Shown here piece after piece: positions 32,123-35,551 of a stretch of DNA of 35,551 bases. The position numbers and the translations under genes were made by a program. Source of the stretch: Ruminococcus sp. (GTDB taxonomy: Bacteria; Bacillota; Clostridia; Oscillospirales; Acutalibacteraceae); contig JAFNSO010000077.1 in the NCBI GenBank assembly GCA_017384945.1, positions 1 through 35,551 on the forward strand. The letters are read 5' to 3'. The notes beneath the pieces are model-generated. The model ran no database searches, was not told the origin of the DNA, and was given only the letters and a program-made list of their open reading frames with translations. Every line of letters begins with the position of its first letter. The first letter of the stretch is position 1.

Positions 32123-32827
32123 TTAGCTCCAGCGTTTTCTTTCAAAGACACGGATTGTAAAGAAGATGAACAGCGCGATTACGCTGAGGAAGAATACGAT
32201 TCCCGTCAGGTCTAACATTCCGTATGTGAAGTTTGAATAATAGGCGGTAAAGGAGATTGAATTAAGCACCGTCGTTACCCAGTCAATTCCTATCATAGAA
32301 GCGATGGAGCCCATCATATAGGTGATAAGTCCTACCGCCATTCCGATAATCGCCGCGATAAGTTGGCTTTCGGTCAGCGCGCTGATGAACACGTCTATCG
32401 CGATTAGCGCTCCGCCGAGAAGCATCAGTCCGATGTTGGTGCAGATGATTACCGCCCAGTCTGCGGGAGCGAAAATCATAATCACAAGTCCGTACACGAA
32501 GAATATCATACAGCAAAGCGCGTAGAGTATGAACGCGCCGAGGAACTTGCCCATTACGATGTCAAACAGACTCGTCGGCGAGGTGAGAAGCGCCTGATCG
32601 GTGCGCTGGCGTTTTTCCTCGCTGAAGGTTTTCATTGAGATTATCGGGGTGATGAACACGATTATTACAAAGATGTTTGAGAAGGTCGGCGAAAGAGAGG
32701 AGGAGTTCGCCATAAAGCAGGTGCCGACGAAAAACCAGCCCGAAAAGCCGAAAAACATCGCCATTACCACATAGGCTATGGCTGAATTAAAGTATGAGCT
32801 GAGCTCACGTTTTAGGATTGCTTTCAT
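32123..32827 (-). CDS. ABC-2 type transporter permease (GldF-like)
   Basis: A 234-residue membrane protein with six helices: SYFNSAIAYVVMAMFFGFSGWFF-type first helix, then pairs around residues 50-65, 95-122, 130-150, 158-185 and 205-227. It starts MKAILKRELSSYFNSAIAY and contains MKTFSEEKRQRTDQALLTSP, the conserved cytoplasmic segment of this permease type. Ribosome site and ATG directly follow the ATPase stop, with no gap. It should form the membrane part of the transporter with the upstream ATPase. Confidence 0.92.
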   Translation of the reverse strand: MKAILKRELSSYFNSAIAYVVMAMFFGFSGWFFVGTCFMANSSSLSPTFSNIFVIIVFITPIISMKTFSEEKRQRTDQALLTSPTSLFDIVMGKFLGAFILYALCCMIFFVYGLVIMIFAPADWAVIICTNIGLMLLGGALIAIDVFISALTESQLIAAIIGMAVGLITYMMGSIASMIGIDWVTTVLNSISFTAYYSNFTYGMLDLTGIVFFLSVIALFIFFTIRVFERKRWS

Positions 32828-33790
32828 TTATTTCGCGCCTCCTGTTTTGTCCTTGGTCTGATCCTGAGTAACGAGCTTCAGGAAGCTGTCCTCGAGGGTT
32901 TCGTTGCCGCTTTGCATATCGAGAATAACGCAGTCAGCCTGCGCGATTGCCTTGAAAACGTCGCGGCGGATGTCGATACCGTTCTGATACTCGATAAGAT
33001 AGCGCGAGGTTTTATCGTTTATGTCGCGCTGTTTCTTGATTTTGAGTACTCCCGGGATGACCTTGAGCGCGTTGAGCACAGTACCCTGCGAGCCCTCAAT
33101 GTCGAGACGGAGCTTTTGGTTGCCCGATACAACGGTGGAAAGCTCGCTCGCCTTTGTGTCGGCAACTATTTTGCCGTTTGAGATAACGACGATTCTGTCG
33201 CAGGTCGCGGAAATCTCGGAAAGAACATGGGACGAGAAGATAATGGTGTGCTTCTTGCCGAGGCTCTTTATGAGGTTACGGATTTCGATGATCTGCTGCG
33301 GGTCTAGTCCGACAGTTGGCTCGTCGAGAATGAGTACGGGCGGATTTCCGAGCAGCGCCTGCGCGAAGCCGACGCGCTGACGGTAGCCCTTTGAGAGGTG
33401 CTTGATGATTCTGTTTGCCACGTCCGAAATTTTAACGAGACGCATTACCTCCTCGATGTGCTCCTTCTTGGGCAGCTTTACCTTTTTGAGGTCAAACATA
33501 AACTCGAGGTATTTTTTAACCGTCATATCGACATAAAGCGGCGGGATTTCGGGAAGGTAGCCTATTGAGGACTTGACCTTCTTCGGATTTTCAAGCACCT
33601 CATAGCCGTCAACGGTGACGGTTCCCGAGTTTGAGCTTATGTAGCCTGTAATCATATTCATTGTTGTTGATTTTCCCGCGCCGTTCGGTCCGAGAAAACC
33701 GAGGATTTCGCCTTCGCCTACGGTGAAGCTGATGTTGTCGACAACCGTCATACTTCCGTAGCGCTTGGTAAGGTTCTTGACCTCAACCAC
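32828..33790 (-). CDS. ABC transporter ATP-binding protein (GldA-like)
   Basis: A 320-residue ATPase with Walker A GPNGAGKS (34-41), the Q-loop region IGYLPEIPPLY, signature LSKGYRQRVGFAQAL, Walker B VLILDEPTVGLD and the switch His (FSSHVLSE). About 100 extra C-terminal residues form the accessory domain seen in ABC-2 exporters. I chose the GTG at 33788-33790 (MVEVKNLTKRYG), eight bases after AAAAGGAG; a GTG three codons upstream (33799) overlaps that ribosome site and is unlikely. It is first in the operon. Confidence 0.94.
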   Translation of the reverse strand: MVEVKNLTKRYGSMTVVDNISFTVGEGEILGFLGPNGAGKSTTMNMITGYISSNSGTVTVDGYEVLENPKKVKSSIGYLPEIPPLYVDMTVKKYLEFMFDLKKVKLPKKEHIEEVMRLVKISDVANRIIKHLSKGYRQRVGFAQALLGNPPVLILDEPTVGLDPQQIIEIRNLIKSLGKKHTIIFSSHVLSEISATCDRIVVISNGKIVADTKASELSTVVSGNQKLRLDIEGSQGTVLNALKVIPGVLKIKKQRDINDKTSRYLIEYQNGIDIRRDVFKAIAQADCVILDMQSGNETLEDSFLKLVTQDQTKDKTGGAK

Positions 33791-33833
33791 AAAAATCACT
33801 CCTTTTCATTTTGACGCAAATTTAGACTCTATC

Positions 33834-33839
33834 ATTATA
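33834..33839 (-). promoter_or_regulatory. -10 box of the ABC/GldG operon promoter
   Basis: A perfect TATAAT on the minus strand about 44 bp before the ATPase start. I find no good -35 at 16-18 bp, so it is weak or activator-dependent, or the call is wrong. Confidence 0.4.
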
Positions 33840-33961
33840 CTACAAATTTTTGCGTTTGTGGGCGAATATTGAAAAAAATCAATTGAAATTCACAAATTTT
33901 CAGATAGCCGTCACATAACACCGCGATTTCGGGAAATAATATCCAAAACGGAGGGTTGCTT

Positions 33962-34315
33962 ATGCAGTATTTGACGGCGTTTGTTATCGGCGGTCTGATT
34001 TGCGTTTTGGGACAGATTCTGATTGACAAAACAAACCTTACGCCCGCGAGGATTCTTACGGGCTTTGTCGTTGCGGGAGTCGCGCTGACGGCGCTGGGCG
34101 TTTATGAACCGCTTGTTAAGCTCGCGGGCGCGGGGGCGACTGTGCCGATTTCGGGCTTCGGGTATCTTATGGCGACGGGTGTGCAGAAAGCGGTGGACTC
34201 GCAGGGCACGATCGGGATTCTCAGCGGAGGGCTTTCAGCCTGCGCCGCGGGAGTTGCAGCGGCGATTTGCTTTTCGTTTATTGCGGCGGTGATTTCGCGC
34301 TCAAGCGGGAAGTAG
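33962..34315 (+). CDS. spoVAE: Stage V sporulation protein AE (SpoVAE)
   Basis: Member of the SpoVA membrane complex that moves Ca-dipicolinate during spore formation and germination (family knowledge). The 117 residues are almost all hydrophobic with three or four helices: TAFVIGGLICVLGQILID, LTPARILTGFVVAGVALTALG, LMATGVQKAV and GGLSACAAGVAAAICFSFIAAVI, all characteristic of SpoVAE. I chose the ATG at 33962, preceded by GGAGGG; a TTG two codons upstream overlaps the ribosome site. spoVAC and spoVAD, its usual neighbours, are not adjacent here. Confidence 0.88.
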   Translation: MQYLTAFVIGGLICVLGQILIDKTNLTPARILTGFVVAGVALTALGVYEPLVKLAGAGATVPISGFGYLMATGVQKAVDSQGTIGILSGGLSACAAGVAAAICFSFIAAVISRSSGK

Positions 34316-34325
34316 GTATTTGTGC

Positions 34326-34354
34326 TTGATTATTGACGCTTTTCGTTATATAAT
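34326..34354 (+). promoter_or_regulatory. Sigma-A promoter of the ABC exporter gene
   Basis: TTGATT (34326-34331), 17-bp spacer, perfect TATAAT (34349-34354), 29 bp before the ATG at 34384. Confidence 0.75.
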
Positions 34355-34383
34355 GCTTGTATATTGTAAATGAAGGTAGTTTT

Positions 34384-35430
34384 ATGTTTAAGCTCAGAAG
34401 GTTTTTGAAGGATTACAAGCTGCAGCTCATTGTGGGGCCGCTCTGCAAGCTGTTTGAGGCGGTGCTCGAGCTGCTTGTGCCGCTTGTAATGGCGTCGATC
34501 ATCGACAACGGAATACTAAAAGGCGACTCTTCCTATGTGATGAAAATGGGAGGAGCGCTTGTTTTGCTCTCAATTGTGGGGCTTAGCTCGGCGCTTGTGT
34601 GTCAGTATATGGCGTCGTACACCTCGCAGGGCGTCGGCACAAAAATCCGCACCGCGCTGTTTGGGCACATTTCCTCGCTTTCGCACAGGGAGCTTGACGA
34701 GCTGACCACTCCCTCGCTGATTACGAGGATGACCTCGGATATCAACCTTGTGCAGGCGAATATCGCTATGACAATGAGGCTTCTTTTGCGCGCTCCGTTT
34801 CTTATTATCGGCGCGCTGGTTATGTCCTGTTTTATAGATTTGCAGCTTTCGCTGATTTTCCTCGGCGCGACGGTCATTATCGGGCTGATTTTGTGGCTTG
34901 TAATGACCCGTTCGCTCGGTTTTTTCAAGAAAATCCAGGGCAAGCTCGACAGGCTCTCTCTGCTTTCAAGGGAAAACCTCGAGGGAAACAGGGTTATCCG
35001 CGCGTTTTCAAAGCAGGAGGCTCAGAAAAAGGCGTTTGAGAAGGAAACCGAGGAGCTTTCGAGACTCACAGTCCGCGTCGGCAGGCTTTCGGCTCTGCTC
35101 AATCCCGCAACCTACGCGGTTACATATATAGCGTTTATCCTTATTCTTTGGTTCGGAGGAGTAAAGGTCGGTGAAGGTACTCTGCTTTCGGGCGATATTG
35201 TCGCGCTGACGAGCTATATGACTCAGATCCTTCTCGCTATGATCGTGCTCGCGAATCTTGTCGTTCTGCTTTCCAAGGGCTCGGCGGGCGCTTCGAGGAT
35301 CAATACCGTCTTTGAGGTCAAGCCGAGCGTTACGGAAAAAACTTCAAAATATGTTGAGCCTGTTTTGAACGCTCCCGCGGTTGAATTTGAGAACGTCGAT
35401 TTCTCATACGGTATAAGAATGAAGTCGTAG
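34384..35430 (+). pseudogene. ABC exporter (MdlB/LmrA type), broken at the start of its ATPase domain
   Basis: Reads as a normal half-transporter: MFKLRRFLKDYKLQL, six membrane helices over about residues 15-300, with VGTKIRTALFGHISSLS, LITRMTSDINLVQ and GNRVIRAFSKQEAQKKAFEK, then the linker and the first strand of the ATPase domain (VEFENVDFSYG). It should then continue to the Walker A motif, but five codons later a TAG ends it (35428-35430) and no ATPase sequence follows. The missing half is about 230 residues. ATG at 34384 follows GAAGGTAG. The break is either a real recombination or insertion, or an assembly join near the contig end. Confidence 0.85.
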
Positions 35431-35551
35431 GATATTTTATTCCTGATATTATTGTTGAAGACAAAATTATTTTAGAACTTAAAGCGCTGTCGGAATTGAC
35501 TGGTGAAGAGGCATCCCAAGTGTTGAACTACTTAAAAGCAACGGGAATGGA
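35412..35551 (+). pseudogene. Fragment of a GxxExxY-family protein, running off the right edge
   Basis: In a frame different from the ABC exporter, about 46 codons read YKNEVVGYFIPD, DKIILELKA and GEEASQVLNYLKATGM, which fits the C-terminal half of GxxExxY proteins (a PD-(D/E)XK-related family; Asp and Glu-x-Lys are visible). There is no start codon context and no upstream part of the family, so it is only a 5'-truncated piece. Hand count gives about 36% G+C for 35431-35551 against about 49% for the 120 bases before the junction. Confidence 0.7.

Noticed and set aside
33900-33961. Forespore sigma-G promoter before spoVAE
   Set aside because: CATAACA at 33914-33920 is close to a -10, but no matching -35 lies at the required distance.

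Overview
The window is the chromosomal replication-origin region of a member of the Bacillota, most likely class Clostridia and probably an Oscillospiraceae/Ruminococcus-like anaerobe. This is inferred from the classic Bacillus/Clostridia origin gene order (noc, rsmG, mnmG, mnmE, jag, yidC, yidD, rnpA, rpmH | dnaA, dnaN, yaaA/rlbA, recF, remB, gyrB, gyrA), the Soj/Spo0J-type ParA/ParB pair with perfect parS sites, a CIRCE-controlled hrcA-grpE-dnaK operon and a spoVAE gene. Strong AGGAGG-type ribosome sites, sigma-A promoters and several TTG starts agree with this. Species-level identity cannot be settled by reading alone.

Layout. 1-2.9 kb: leftward hrcA-grpE-dnaK heat-shock operon (dnaK runs off the left edge) behind a promoter/CIRCE module. 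3.1-4.1 kb: rightward small membrane protein and rpsT (S20), then a leftward 50-residue membrane peptide. 4.1-9.4 kb: leftward aquaporin, serS, an unknown membrane protein, parB, parA and noc, with a perfect parS between noc and parA. 9.5-13.5 kb: leftward mnmE-mnmG-rsmG, with a second perfect parS inside mnmG. 13.6-16.2 kb: leftward rpmH-rnpA-yidD-yidC-jag. 16.2-16.5 kb: divergent rpmH/dnaA promoter region. 17.8-18.1 kb: dnaA-dnaN spacer carrying DnaA-box-like 9-mers, a run of five ACT triplets matching a DnaA-trio element, and an AT-rich unwinding candidate; this is the likely oriC. 16.5-26.7 kb: rightward dnaA-dnaN-rlbA-recF-remB, two related zinc-ribbon membrane proteins, gyrB, a hotdog thioesterase and gyrA. 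26.7-28.8 kb: maf, a lipoprotein and an HTH/zinc-ribbon regulator. 28.9-33.8 kb: leftward operon of ABC ATPase, ABC-2 permease, GldG-like protein and DUF4340-like protein, convergent on a bidirectional terminator. 33.9-35.4 kb: spoVAE and an ABC exporter that breaks off at the start of its ATPase domain, where the sequence switches abruptly to a fragment of a GxxExxY-family protein.

How it fits together. Most genes left of the dnaA-dnaN spacer run left and most to the right run right, so they are co-oriented with forks leaving the proposed origin; exceptions are rpsT and its small neighbour on the left and the GldG/DUF4340 operon on the right. Replication initiation (DnaA, DnaN), supercoiling (GyrA/B), repair (RecF), segregation (ParA/ParB/parS) and nucleoid occlusion (Noc) sit beside membrane insertion (YidC, YidD), RNase P, tRNA wobble modification (MnmE/MnmG) and 16S rRNA methylation (RsmG). 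The least explained pieces are the paired zinc-ribbon membrane proteins between remB and gyrB, the membrane protein between parB and serS, an 18-bp tandem duplication that forms the recF start region, a terminator interleaved with a promoter between jag and mnmE, and the abrupt right-edge junction. I found no clearly new defence or mobile system, CRISPR array, tRNA or rRNA in this window.
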